Assembly (NCBI RefSeq): GCF_900009265.2
Contig: NZ_LR735009.1
Coordinates: 78,769-142,768 of the forward strand
Reading direction: 5' to 3'
Length of the DNA: 64,000 nt
DNA from: Planktothrix paucivesiculata PCC 9631
GTDB lineage: Bacteria > Cyanobacteriota > Cyanobacteriia > Cyanobacteriales > Microcoleaceae
In this document: positions 10,301-19,075 of the stretch, one piece after another
How the letters are laid out: every line of letters starts with the position of its first letter
Position numbering within the stretch: position 1 is the first letter of the stretch
Position numbers and translations under genes: made by a program
Notes under the pieces: model-generated
What the model was told of the DNA's origin: nothing
The model's database searches: none
What the model saw: only the letters and a program-made list of their open reading frames with translations

Positions 10301-13300
10301 CCGATGACAAATATCATCCCGATGCTTTTTATAAACTGGCGGCAACATTTGGTCACAATAAACAGGTGGAATGGGTGATGGGAATTCCGACGGAATGGGC
10401 TAGAAACGGAAGACATATTCATAGTCAAATGCAGACGCCTTTATGGTCAAGAAAAATGCTTTTAGATAAACAATGGGTCGAACAATATCAACAATTACAA
10501 CATACTTGGATTCAACAAGAAAGTACATTTTGGACGCGATCGCTCTGGGAAAAAGCCGGATCAAAATTACAAACAAATCTCAATTTAGCGGGGGATTTTG
10601 AACTGTGGTTGCGTTTTTCTCGTTATGCTCCTTTGTATTTATTAAGAAGTTTAATCGGCGGATTTCGTACCTATGATACCCAACGTTCTAAAATTTATCG
10701 AGAGCAATATTTTCAAGAAGTTAAGCAAATTGTTCAAGAGGAATTGCAATTAATTGAGCAAGGAAAATATATTTCTGATCAACCATCTCCCCCTGTAATT
10801 GTGTTGGAAGATCATCAATTTTTAGCCTTAAAACAAAAGGCTTTAACCGACCCTAAAATTAAAGTATCTGCGATTATTTCTACCTATAATTCGGCATCAA
10901 TGATGTCGGGAAGGTTAGAAAATTTAGTTGATCAAACTTTATTTCAACAAGGAAAATTAGAGATTATTGTTGTTGATTCCGGTTCCCAGGAAAATGAACG
11001 AGAGATTGTTTCTAGGTTTAAACAACAATATCCTGACTCGATTATTTATATTAAAACTGAAGCAAGGGAACCCATTTATCAAGCATGGAACCGGGGAATT
11101 GCGATCGCCCGGGGTGAATATATCACCAATCAAAATACCGATGATCGTCTCAAATTAAATGCTTTAGAACGATTATCTAACTATTTAGATGAACATTCAG
11201 AAGTCGTATTAGTACACGCCGATCAGCAAGCGGTATCACTAGGAGAAACTGTTAATTTAGAGCAATTAAATGGCAAACCTCACTGGAAATGGCCGGAATT
11301 TTGTCGTTTAAAATTATTATTTTCAGCCCAAGTAGGTTCTCAACCAATGTGGCGAAAATCCCTACATAATAATTATGGATTATTTGATCAAACCTTGAAA
11401 GTTCGAGGAGATCAAGACTTTTATATTAGAATTGCTAATGGGGGAGAATTCCATTTTATTCCCGAAATATTAGGGACTTTGAACTTATCAGAAAATTCCT
11501 TAAGTCATCAACAAGATTTAAGTCGTGAAGAAGAAGTTTTAATCTTTAAAAGATATACCTCCTCCCGGGAAAAATTAGCTCAATTTTTGAATCATGCTCA
11601 AATTCAACCCACGGATCAAAACTATCAAATTTTAGTCAATAATTTATCCTGTGATTTAGCGAATCAGGTTTTATCACAGTTTCATTTACCCTTTTATATC
11701 AAATTAATCACGGAATTATTAAACTCTGTAGTTGAATTGGGAACCTATCAACAAACAGTACAAACTAATTTATTAAGAATTTGGAACCGTTTTTCTGACC
11801 CCGCCACCCGATTTCAATTTATGAAAACATTATCACCCCAAATCATAGAAACTTGTGATGAGCAAATTCAACTCAAAGGGGAGGGAATGGAAAAAATTGA
11901 TGAGTCTCAACTTTATATTAATTTATCTAAACTCAGTCAACTTAATTCACCTAAAATTAATCCGGTTTTTTCCCCTCAACCTCGACCCTGTTGGTCGGTG
12001 ATTATTCCTAGTTATAACGGTGAAAAATATATCGAACAGGTGTTAAATAGTGTTCTGAGTCAAGCCCCCAGTTCTGAAGAAATGGAGATTATTGTTGTTG
12101 ATGATTGTTCAACTCATCCAGAGATTGAAGCTATCGTTAAAAACATCGGTAAAAATCGAGTTAAATTCTATCGACAACCGCAAAATTTAGGGTTAATTCC
12201 TAACTGGAATGATTGTATTCAACGGTCTACGGGGCAATGGATTCATCTTTTACATCAGGATGATTTAGTCCTCCCTGGATTTTATACTCGGATGCGAGAA
12301 CTACTAGAAAAAGAACCCACCGCCGGGGCTGGATTTTGTCGCCATTATTATATTGATGAACAGGGAAAACAACGCTCCCTTTCTGCGTTAGAACAACAAA
12401 CAAATGGGATTATTTCTAATTGGTTAGAACGCATTGCTGTGATGCAGCGCATTCAATTTGCTGCGATGGTGGTTAAACGCAGTGTTTATGAAACATTAGG
12501 AGGATTTTCTGATAATGCAGGTTCCGCAGCAGATTGGGAAATGTGGAAACGAATTGCCGCCTATTATCCTGTAGCCTATGAATCTCAACCTTTAGCCTGT
12601 TATCGTTTACATTCAACTTCAGAAAGTTCTAAGTTAATTTCCATTGGGGCTAATATTTCAGATACTTTAAAATCTATTGAACTCTCTCAATCCTATTTAC
12701 CCGAAAATTTAGCGATTAATTTATCAAATAAAGCCCGAGAACACTATGGTTTATATGCTATTAATACCGCTCAACAACTATTAGTTAATGGTGATGCTAA
12801 AGCCGTAATTGCTCAAATTCAAGAGGCATTAAAGTGTAGTCAATCTGATGTTGTTAAACAAGCTATTATTGAGTTATTTAGTCCTCAACAACCCAAAGCT
12901 CAAATCAGAACCTTAACTCCGGCTCAAATTTTGGCGGAAGTTTCCCGTTTAACTGAAGAATACAAGAAAACAAATAACCCAGATTCCCTGCGTCAAATTC
13001 GGCAAATTGTCGCTCAATATTGGTTGGCTTTAGAATCAGATAATTTAGAAAAAACCTATGGCGGAGAAATTGGTCAAGCCCATAAAATCCTACTCAATAG
13101 TGGGTTAAAAAATGAAGCCTTAACATCCCTAGAAAAAGCTCAACTTCAAGATTGGTATGCTTATCTAAAACAAGGGTTAAATCAACCTAAAAGCATACAG
13201 CATTTATTGGCAATTATTTTATATAGTTATCCCTATCAATTATCAGCTAATTGGTATATTCAAGCTCCGATTCCTAAATGGTTTTTACCGGATTATTTTG

Positions 13301-15702
13301 AGTTTATGTTAGCCGTCCCTCAGTTTTTCCAAGAGTTAGGAGAAGCTGAACTATATTATCGTTATTTAGAAAATTGGATTCACTATATTCATGAGCGGTT
13401 TATCAGTCATCCTGAGTTTCCAATTTGGCAGGAATTAGCGTGGAAATTCACCCAAATAGCTAACTTTATTCCCCTATATTTTAATACGGCTAATCTCAAA
13501 GATATTTATATTAAACGGGCGGAAATTATCGAATTCGCCCTAACTCATTTGGGGTATTCCTTAGATTATCAGTTTCCCCAGCGTCCAACTCGTCAGAAAA
13601 TTCGCTTAGGAATTCTAAGTAACCATTTCCTACCTCAAACCGAAACCTACTCAACTCTACCAGTTTTTGAGTATTTAGATTCAACTCAATTTGAGGTGAT
13701 TTTATATACTCTACAATCAAATAATCATCCCCTAGAAAAGTATTGCCAAAGTCGGGTAGAACGCTTTGTAAAACTGCCTAAAAATATCTCAGAACAGGTT
13801 CAATTAATTCGGAATGATGATTTAGATATTCTCTTAATTGGAACTAATGTAACGGCTGTTAATCACGGGATAACGCTCTTAGGATTACATCGGTTAGCCC
13901 GCATTCAAGTCACATCAACATCATCCTGCGTAACTACAGGAATGCGGAATATGGATTACTATATTTCAGGAACTTTAACGGAAATAAAACAGAATCCCCA
14001 AGCCCAATATCGGGAAAAATTAATTCTTTTAGAAGGGACAGCCCACTGTTTTAGTTATTATGCAACTCCCCCGGAACTTCCCCAAGTCATTCCCCATCGT
14101 TCTAGTTTAGGAATTTCTGAACAAGCGGTTGTTTTTATCTCCGGTGCAAATTTCTATAAAATTATTCCTGAACTCCGAGAAACCTGGGCTAAACTATTAG
14201 CAAAAGTTCCTGATTCTGTATTAGTTTTATATCCCTTTAACCCCAATTGGGCATCCCAATATCGGGCGCTTCCCTGGATTAATAATTTTAAAGAAGTTTT
14301 AGCAGAATATGGGGTTGATCCGAGTCGTTTAATTCTCATTAAACCCCAAGGAAGTCGTAGTGATATTAAAGAATATCTGAAATTAGCGGATATTTATTTA
14401 GATTCCTACCCTTTTTCTGGGGTCAATTCTTTAGTTGATCCCTTAGAAGTGGGTTTAGTTCCTGTTGTCCGTGATGGGGATGTGATTCCTAATTTTTCTC
14501 CCACCACATCCCAAGCGGGAGAGATTTTTGTGGTGCGAGATAGTGGGTCATTCCGTTCCTTGATGGCGGCTTCTTTGTTGCGATCGCTCTCTCTTGATGA
14601 TTTAATTGCCAATGGTGAAGAATCCTATATTAATTTAGCTACAACTCTCGCTAATAATCCTCAACTGCGACAACAAAAACGCCAGGAAATTCAACAAAAA
14701 ATGCAGCAAAATCCTGAATTTTTGGATAGTCGCACCTACTCGGCTAAAATGGGTGTAATTTTCCAACAGTTATTCCAAACTTGGCAACAAAACCAACCAA
14801 ACTCGCCATCTATTCAACTCAATAGTCGAGAAGCAATTCAACAGTATTTATCGGCTTTGGTAACTAATATTAATTATTATGAATTAGAACGAAATAATCA
14901 ACTTATTGTTGATCAGTTGCGTTCTATTCGGAAAATCATGGTGGAACATTGGTTGAAAATTCCAGCAGAACATTTAGAAAAAATGTATACAACGGATTTA
15001 GGAAAAGGATATCAAATTCTCTTAAATCGAGGGATTCAAGGGGAACCTTTAACCACTGAAGAAGAACAATTAGTTAACCAAATTACTCAACAGGCGATTG
15101 GACTTAAACAGTCTGATTCTTTAAATCATTTAATGGTATTAATGTTATATTATCCCCCGGGAAAAATGGTAGTTGCAAATGCAGAAACCCGTTTACCTGA
15201 ATGGTTATTAAAAGAATATCAACGGGTATTTGAAAATCCGTCAGCTTTAGAAAAGGTAACGGTATCGGATGTTGGCAAAAATCAACCCTTAACTCCTATT
15301 GAATCCTTCCAAAATCGGTTAATTGGATGTGTGAATTTATATAAAATTGATCCGGCTAACGTTGCTATTGTTGAGGATTTACGTCAAATTCGCCGACAAT
15401 TTGCTGATTTTTGGTTAGGTTTGGAAACCACACAATTAGAATCGGTTTATCAAAGTTCAGTCGGTCAAACCTATCGAACCCTATTATATAGTGGGTTTTC
15501 TCAAGAAACTTTAACAACTACAGAACAGCAATTCATTAAAACCTTAGCCTCTCAAATGAATCAAGGATTGACTCAAATAGAGACGATTAAACCTCTATTG
15601 GCGGTGTTATTATATTGTCGCCCTGAACAATTACAAATTCAAGATTTATCCCGTTTACCGCAATGGTTTCGTCCAGATTATGAACAGTTAAGCCATCAAT
15701 AA
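7384..15702 (+). CDS. Giant multi-domain glycosyltransferase/methyltransferase
   Basis: 2772 residues, GTG start. Domains in order, rough positions: zinc-ribbon CxxC pairs (Cys15/18, Cys41/44); SAM methyltransferase with DYGCGYG near 97; GT4-type glycosyltransferase about 275-630 with YEGFGMPIIEAMACG near 540; second methyltransferase about 685-800 (LLEIGGGNS); GT2 about 888-1130 (IVTPSLNQGEFLEECI); GT2 about 1159-1400 (AIISTYNSAS); GT2 about 1537-1780 (VIIPSYNGEKYI); a first copy of an unknown repeat about 1848-1953; an SPINDLY/OGT-like GT41-type domain about 2068-2466 (ILSNHF, then DIYLDSYPFSGVNSL); and two more repeat copies to the end. No signal peptide or membrane segment is seen. It probably builds a surface glycan or modifies glycoproteins in the cytoplasm. 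The product is unknown and the gene stands alone. Confidence 0.85.
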   Translation: MQVKSQSKFTQNSFCKVCGSISPYFAQATVLNRYSVDYFKCSVCGFVQTEKPYWLDEAYADPIAMSDVGLVARNFKFSQITQELIISCFNPQGKFLDYGCGYGLFVRLMRDLGFDFYGYDQYCQNIFYQGFEGNQQEKYDLVTAFEVFEHFVNPLEEIEKLLKFSKNLLFSTQLLPADHPQPDQWWYYALHEGQHIGIYTYQSLLKIAEKFKLNLYSDGSSLHLLTEHKISGSAWKNAISIEISPQTLPSLTQQDFLKAVANRQSINSDQQSIKIIIDGVFFQIRNTGIARVWKSLLEEWSTKDFAQQIIVLDREGTTPKIPGIKYYQIPEYSYDKIVEDRQLLQKICDQENADLFISTYYTTPLTTPSVFMGYDMIPEQLGLDLTIPMWQEKHHGIEHASAYITISENTAQDLIHFFPKINKDQITVAHCGVPAVFSPATAEAIQQFKFKYSINKPYFILVGQRLGAGGYKNTLLFFKALTQLKNNRDFEIVCVGGEPTLEAEFYSYTQQFRIHLLQLSDQELKQAYSGATALVYPSKYEGFGMPIIEAMACGCPVITCRKGSIPEIAGNAAYYVDEDQVLEMLQALEQIQKPEIYQPLIQAGLQQSSQYSWSKMADIIQQTLIQTVQNLKTSTKSLDFQDFTYSKRSHFNQFKRFKAYSNINPDACDLKIYQDLLVYNFIIQNFPKGSKLLEIGGGNSRVLEALKQDYECWNLDKFEGVGNGPNQIQNYANSRIVLDYIGNFNPELPNQYFDCVFSISTLEHIMEDETTFQNITQDMDRILKPLGFSLHCFDVVVKPGEVWTNQFLPYLFKTQKTLNSRIDFDKIKRDPDLYGMSETAYRQFWQPTTQKSYQEFGQPISYNILWQKSATNVRSVSPEILVYSSLPKISIVTPSLNQGEFLEECIDSILSQNYPNLEYMIMDGESTDNSVEIIKKHEKYLTHWQSQADGGHYAAVNAGFQKTTGEIMGWLNSDDKYHPDAFYKLAATFGHNKQVEWVMGIPTEWARNGRHIHSQMQTPLWSRKMLLDKQWVEQYQQLQHTWIQQESTFWTRSLWEKAGSKLQTNLNLAGDFELWLRFSRYAPLYLLRSLIGGFRTYDTQRSKIYREQYFQEVKQIVQEELQLIEQGKYISDQPSPPVIVLEDHQFLALKQKALTDPKIKVSAIISTYNSASMMSGRLENLVDQTLFQQGKLEIIVVDSGSQENEREIVSRFKQQYPDSIIYIKTEAREPIYQAWNRGIAIARGEYITNQNTDDRLKLNALERLSNYLDEHSEVVLVHADQQAVSLGETVNLEQLNGKPHWKWPEFCRLKLLFSAQVGSQPMWRKSLHNNYGLFDQTLKVRGDQDFYIRIANGGEFHFIPEILGTLNLSENSLSHQQDLSREEEVLIFKRYTSSREKLAQFLNHAQIQPTDQNYQILVNNLSCDLANQVLSQFHLPFYIKLITELLNSVVELGTYQQTVQTNLLRIWNRFSDPATRFQFMKTLSPQIIETCDEQIQLKGEGMEKIDESQLYINLSKLSQLNSPKINPVFSPQPRPCWSVIIPSYNGEKYIEQVLNSVLSQAPSSEEMEIIVVDDCSTHPEIEAIVKNIGKNRVKFYRQPQNLGLIPNWNDCIQRSTGQWIHLLHQDDLVLPGFYTRMRELLEKEPTAGAGFCRHYYIDEQGKQRSLSALEQQTNGIISNWLERIAVMQRIQFAAMVVKRSVYETLGGFSDNAGSAADWEMWKRIAAYYPVAYESQPLACYRLHSTSESSKLISIGANISDTLKSIELSQSYLPENLAINLSNKAREHYGLYAINTAQQLLVNGDAKAVIAQIQEALKCSQSDVVKQAIIELFSPQQPKAQIRTLTPAQILAEVSRLTEEYKKTNNPDSLRQIRQIVAQYWLALESDNLEKTYGGEIGQAHKILLNSGLKNEALTSLEKAQLQDWYAYLKQGLNQPKSIQHLLAIILYSYPYQLSANWYIQAPIPKWFLPDYFEFMLAVPQFFQELGEAELYYRYLENWIHYIHERFISHPEFPIWQELAWKFTQIANFIPLYFNTANLKDIYIKRAEIIEFALTHLGYSLDYQFPQRPTRQKIRLGILSNHFLPQTETYSTLPVFEYLDSTQFEVILYTLQSNNHPLEKYCQSRVERFVKLPKNISEQVQLIRNDDLDILLIGTNVTAVNHGITLLGLHRLARIQVTSTSSCVTTGMRNMDYYISGTLTEIKQNPQAQYREKLILLEGTAHCFSYYATPPELPQVIPHRSSLGISEQAVVFISGANFYKIIPELRETWAKLLAKVPDSVLVLYPFNPNWASQYRALPWINNFKEVLAEYGVDPSRLILIKPQGSRSDIKEYLKLADIYLDSYPFSGVNSLVDPLEVGLVPVVRDGDVIPNFSPTTSQAGEIFVVRDSGSFRSLMAASLLRSLSLDDLIANGEESYINLATTLANNPQLRQQKRQEIQQKMQQNPEFLDSRTYSAKMGVIFQQLFQTWQQNQPNSPSIQLNSREAIQQYLSALVTNINYYELERNNQLIVDQLRSIRKIMVEHWLKIPAEHLEKMYTTDLGKGYQILLNRGIQGEPLTTEEEQLVNQITQQAIGLKQSDSLNHLMVLMLYYPPGKMVVANAETRLPEWLLKEYQRVFENPSALEKVTVSDVGKNQPLTPIESFQNRLIGCVNLYKIDPANVAIVEDLRQIRRQFADFWLGLETTQLESVYQSSVGQTYRTLLYSGFSQETLTTTEQQFIKTLASQMNQGLTQIETIKPLLAVLLYCRPEQLQIQDLSRLPQWFRPDYEQLSHQ

Positions 15703-15796
15703 ACCAATAAGATTGTTGCGCCGTTGTTGCGCTGAAGCGCATCTCTTATAAAGCCTCAAACATCAACAACAATTTTTCTATAAATGCGAATAATTA

Positions 15797-16008
15797 GGGC
15801 TTGCTGAAAAAGTAACAGAAAAGGAAAAGAAATAGCCTGTATATTCTTTAAAAGCCTCTATTTGTGCTTTTAAGTCAGATGATTCGTTAAAATTATCCCA
15901 ACTAATAAGGTTTTTGCGCTATTTTACACCTATCCCTTGCACCTGATTCATTTTTTCTTGTCTTCTCCTCCCGTCTGTTCTGGCTTTTCGCCTTTTTTCA
16001 GCAAGCCC
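15797..16008. mobile_element. MITE-like element with TA target duplication
   Basis: Terminal inverted repeats GGGCTTGCTGAAAAA (left) and TTTTTCAGCAAGCCC (right) enclose 212 bases without a gene. Both ends are flanked by the dinucleotide TA (15795-15796 and 16009-16010), the target duplication of IS630/Tc1-mariner-type transposition. The right end forms part of the stop codon of the lptF/G gene. A parent transposase is not in this window. Confidence 0.7.
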
Positions 16009-17186
16009 TACTTAGAAGAACGAACCAATAAAAAACTCGCAATTCCAATTCCTAAAAATGTCGGCAACCAAGCGGCAAAAAAGGGAGTCAGAATTTCTTT
16101 TTGACCTAATGCTCCAGTAATAAAAGATAGTAAATAATAACCAAAAATCACAATTACACTAATCCCAAAACTGGTAGCTTTACTGGTGCTTTGGGGTCTA
16201 CTGCCCAATGCCACACCCAATAAAGCAAAGACGACACAGGAGAAAGGTAGAGCATATTTTTGTTGAATTCTAACTTTAGTTTTAATGATTTTTTGTTGAT
16301 CTCCACTCAATTTCATTAATTGTAAATAATCTTGAGCTTGAGCAATATTCATCTCATCAAAACCCCGTTTCCGTGAAGCTAAATCTAAAGGAGTTCGAGA
16401 CAGTTGAATTTGTTTATGATCGAAACGCACAATATTCCGATAAGAACCATCGGGATTTACAATATAAACCGTACCATTAAAGAAATCCCAGGTATTGGCA
16501 GAAAAATTCCAATTAGCAGATTTTGACGAGATAATTTGAGTTAACTCCGGTTGGGAAAGATCTAAGATTGTTACTTCCAACATTTGACCATTATCAAATC
16601 TTTGGGCATAAAATAGCCGGACTAAGCGACTAAACTTTTTATCCGTTCCCTCTATTTTAATCTTTTCATATTCGGGATAAAAAATATTATCCTCTTGAAT
16701 AGGAAGGTCGCCTTCATTTAATGCTTGTTCATAGGTTACAGAGGCTTTATAATTAGCCGCCGGAACAATTACTTCATTAAACCCAAAGGTTAAAGCTGTG
16801 ATCATTAAACTAAAAATTAATGTGGGAACTAATAGCCGATATAAACTTATTCCACAACTTTTCAGGGCAATTAATTCACTATCACTTGATAAGCGTCCAT
16901 AAACCATTAAGGTACTTAAAATGATCGCCATGGGAAAAGCTAAAACAATAAATTCCGGCATTTTTAAGAGAAATACCTGAACAGCTATCCCTACTGATAA
17001 ACCAGACTCTGCCACCTGTCGAACTAACTCAAAAACCGTACCCACAGTTAAAGCCACGGAACTAAATAATCCTACCCCAAAAATAAACGGTGGAATCAAT
17101 TCTTGAATTAAATAGCGATCTAAAATTGAAATATAGGGAGGGAAAAATTTACCAGAAATCAAAGACTTAGAAAGAGTAATTTTCAT
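16008..17186 (-). CDS. LptF/LptG family permease
   Basis: 392 residues with the YjgP/YjgQ layout: two or three N-terminal membrane segments (about 25-115), a large periplasmic beta-jellyroll region (about 125-290) and three C-terminal membrane segments (about 310-388). The pair LptF/LptG spans the inner membrane and, with LptB, extracts LPS for delivery to LptA. One family member is often found per cyanobacterial operon, probably acting as a homodimer, so F versus G is not distinguished. Its ATG overlaps the lptB stop by four bases. The stop TAG uses TA of the target site and G of the adjoining MITE, so the last residues may have been altered by the insertion. Confidence 0.88.
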   Translation of the reverse strand: MKITLSKSLISGKFFPPYISILDRYLIQELIPPFIFGVGLFSSVALTVGTVFELVRQVAESGLSVGIAVQVFLLKMPEFIVLAFPMAIILSTLMVYGRLSSDSELIALKSCGISLYRLLVPTLIFSLMITALTFGFNEVIVPAANYKASVTYEQALNEGDLPIQEDNIFYPEYEKIKIEGTDKKFSRLVRLFYAQRFDNGQMLEVTILDLSQPELTQIISSKSANWNFSANTWDFFNGTVYIVNPDGSYRNIVRFDHKQIQLSRTPLDLASRKRGFDEMNIAQAQDYLQLMKLSGDQQKIIKTKVRIQQKYALPFSCVVFALLGVALGSRPQSTSKATSFGISVIVIFGYYLLSFITGALGQKEILTPFFAAWLPTFLGIGIASFLLVRSSK

Positions 17187-17911
17187 ACTTGAAAATTGTC
17201 ACCTAAATAATACTGTCGCACCAGGGGATTATTGTAGAGTTCTTCAGCAGTTCCCGAGGCAAAAATTTGCCCATCGCGCATAATATAAGCTCGGTCTGTA
17301 ATAGCTAAAGTTTCCCTAACATTATGATCAGTAATCAAAATTCCCATATTGCGGGTGCGTAATGCGGCTACAATTTCTTGAATTTCCGAAACCGCAATGG
17401 GGTCAACACCAGCAAAGGGTTCATCTAATAGTAAAAACTGGGGTAATTCTAATCCCGCCGCCAAAGCCCGGGCTAATTCCGTCCGCCGTCGTTCTCCCCC
17501 AGAAACCTGATAACCTAAAGTCGAGGCTACTTTTTCTAAGCGAAATTCTCTTAGTAAAGTATGGAGACGTTTTTGCCACAAGTGACGAGGAACATGGGTT
17601 TGTTGCAACACCAACAAAATATTATCCCTGACACTCAGATGTCGAAAAATACTCGCCTGTTGGGTCAGATAACCAATGCCTAAACGGGCGCGTTGATGAA
17701 TAGGTAAATGGGTAATATCAATTTCATTTAGATAAACATTTCCTTGAGTTGGTTTTTCTAATCCCGTTGCAATATAGAAAGTTGTGGTTTTACCTGCACC
17801 ATTGGGCCCCAATAATCCCACAATTTCTCCTTGGGAAACGGATAGATTGACTCGACTAACAACAATGCGTTTACGGTAGGATTTGTGAATATTCTCCAGC
17901 ACTATTTTCAT
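17183..17911 (-). CDS. lptB: LPS export ABC transporter ATP-binding protein
   Basis: 242 residues. Walker A GPNGAGKTT (about 34), Q-loop region, signature QVSGGERRR (about 136), Walker B LLLDEPFAGVDP and the switch His in LITDHNVRE are all intact. The DHNVRETL wording is characteristic of LptB within the ABC superfamily. The cytoplasmic ATPase powers the LptF/G permease. It lies between an lptA-like gene (22 bases upstream) and the permease gene (4-base overlap), so the three are almost certainly one operon. Confidence 0.95.
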   Translation of the reverse strand: MKIVLENIHKSYRKRIVVSRVNLSVSQGEIVGLLGPNGAGKTTTFYIATGLEKPTQGNVYLNEIDITHLPIHQRARLGIGYLTQQASIFRHLSVRDNILLVLQQTHVPRHLWQKRLHTLLREFRLEKVASTLGYQVSGGERRRTELARALAAGLELPQFLLLDEPFAGVDPIAVSEIQEIVAALRTRNMGILITDHNVRETLAITDRAYIMRDGQIFASGTAEELYNNPLVRQYYLGDNFQV

Positions 17912-17933
17912 AACCAGATTTGTTAGAAATAAT

Positions 17934-18476
17934 TTAAGGATTACGCGGTGCTGAAGGCGCGCTTAATGGGGTTTTAAAAGCAGGTTTAGGATTAAAAGGT
18001 TCAACGGTGGCGTTTTTCGGGCCGGCACTTTCATCGGGGACTAAATACATCGATTCCACCTGTCCACCCCCCTGTGGTAGAGCAATAAACCGCCCCTCAT
18101 CAATTAAATAGGTAACGGTTTCCCCGCGAATGGTATTTCCTTCTTGCAAAACAAATACATTTCCACTGAGAATGATTCGACGTTCTCGACTAAAATATTG
18201 GGCTTGGGCTGCGGTAGCCTGAATACTGCGGGCGGGATAATTAATTTGAACGTTACCCCGAGCGGTGACAATTCCCGTTTGAGCATCAGCTTCCTGAATA
18301 TCCGAGCGCACGGTCATCGCCCGCCCGACGGCGTTTTTGGCTGGGGGAGCTTGGGCATAACTCGGCCCAGCACCGACGACACTCTCTGTGATCAAACTAC
18401 TGACTAGGGCCATGGGTAACAGGAGTGTGAATCCCAAGGAAAGGGAGATGGAAGTTAACAGTTTGGCAATCAGCAT
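17934..18476 (-). CDS. lptA: LptA/OstA-like periplasmic protein
   Basis: 180 residues, ATG start. A hydrophobic N-terminus with an AQA cleavage-like site near residue 42 indicates export. The core (about 50-145) is an OstA-like beta-jellyroll: ARGNVQINYPARSIQATAAQ followed by LSGNVFVLQEGNTIRGE. This is the pattern of LptA, which bridges LPS across the periplasm. The Pro-rich tail is unusual but short. First gene of the lpt operon. Confidence 0.85.
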   Translation of the reverse strand: MLIAKLLTSISLSLGFTLLLPMALVSSLITESVVGAGPSYAQAPPAKNAVGRAMTVRSDIQEADAQTGIVTARGNVQINYPARSIQATAAQAQYFSRERRIILSGNVFVLQEGNTIRGETVTYLIDEGRFIALPQGGGQVESMYLVPDESAGPKNATVEPFNPKPAFKTPLSAPSAPRNP

Positions 18477-18794
18477 TATGACGTTGGAAACTCTAAAATA
18501 GCTACTGGTTGGTGCAATTGAGTAGTGGACGCTGAAATTGAACCCTCATAGGTCTGTGTGCCCATTGTACTCTATCCGCTTCATGAAACTGACTCCAACC
18601 TACTTAAATAAACTCCACATCACACACACCAGAAATGCCGAATTCACGCGGATTGCAGCAAATAATTGCTGTAGGGGCGGGTTCACCTGAATATTTAACA
18701 CCCATCAACAAATTATAAAAACCCGCCCAAACCCCAGCCGAATACCCATTCGTAATTCGTAATTCGTAATTCGTAATTAGCTATTACCCATTAT
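18477..18794. other. Intergenic region with CGTAATT tandem repeat
   Basis: No convincing gene. The left part should hold the lptA-lptB-lptF/G promoter. At 18750-18778 there are four tandem copies of a 7-base CGTAATT unit, the same unit seen at 41382-41411. Confidence 0.6.
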
Positions 18795-18944
18795 TTAACC
18801 TTGACGTTTTTCATCTTCTCGACGTCGGCGATCGCGCCATTCCGCTACGGTTAAATATAGAACACCCCCGGTAAAAATGATCAACATGGAAAAAGCCACC
18901 AATACCAAAATTTCAATCAGAGTTAACTCTTGTAAAACTTCCAT
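18795..18944 (-). CDS. Small single-pass membrane protein, unrecognised
   Basis: 49 residues from the ATG at 18944. The N-terminus is MEVLQELT, then a hydrophobic segment of about 22 residues (IEILVLVAFSML.. to ..GGVLYLTV) and a strongly charged tail (AEWRDRRRREDEKR). Composition and layout are those of a genuine small bitopic protein, similar in kind to accessory subunits of photosynthetic or NDH complexes, but I cannot assign it. It is flanked by noncoding DNA on both sides. Confidence 0.6.
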   Translation of the reverse strand: MEVLQELTLIEILVLVAFSMLIIFTGGVLYLTVAEWRDRRRREDEKRQG

Positions 18945-19075
18945 AGGTCAATTAAAAATCCAGTTTTTATCTATTTTAATTCAAACGGTAGGGCGCGTGA
19001 AATTAATTTATTAATTGTCACTCACCCTACAACAATTTGGCAAAAGTATCAATCCATCAACTAGGTTTCTAAGGT

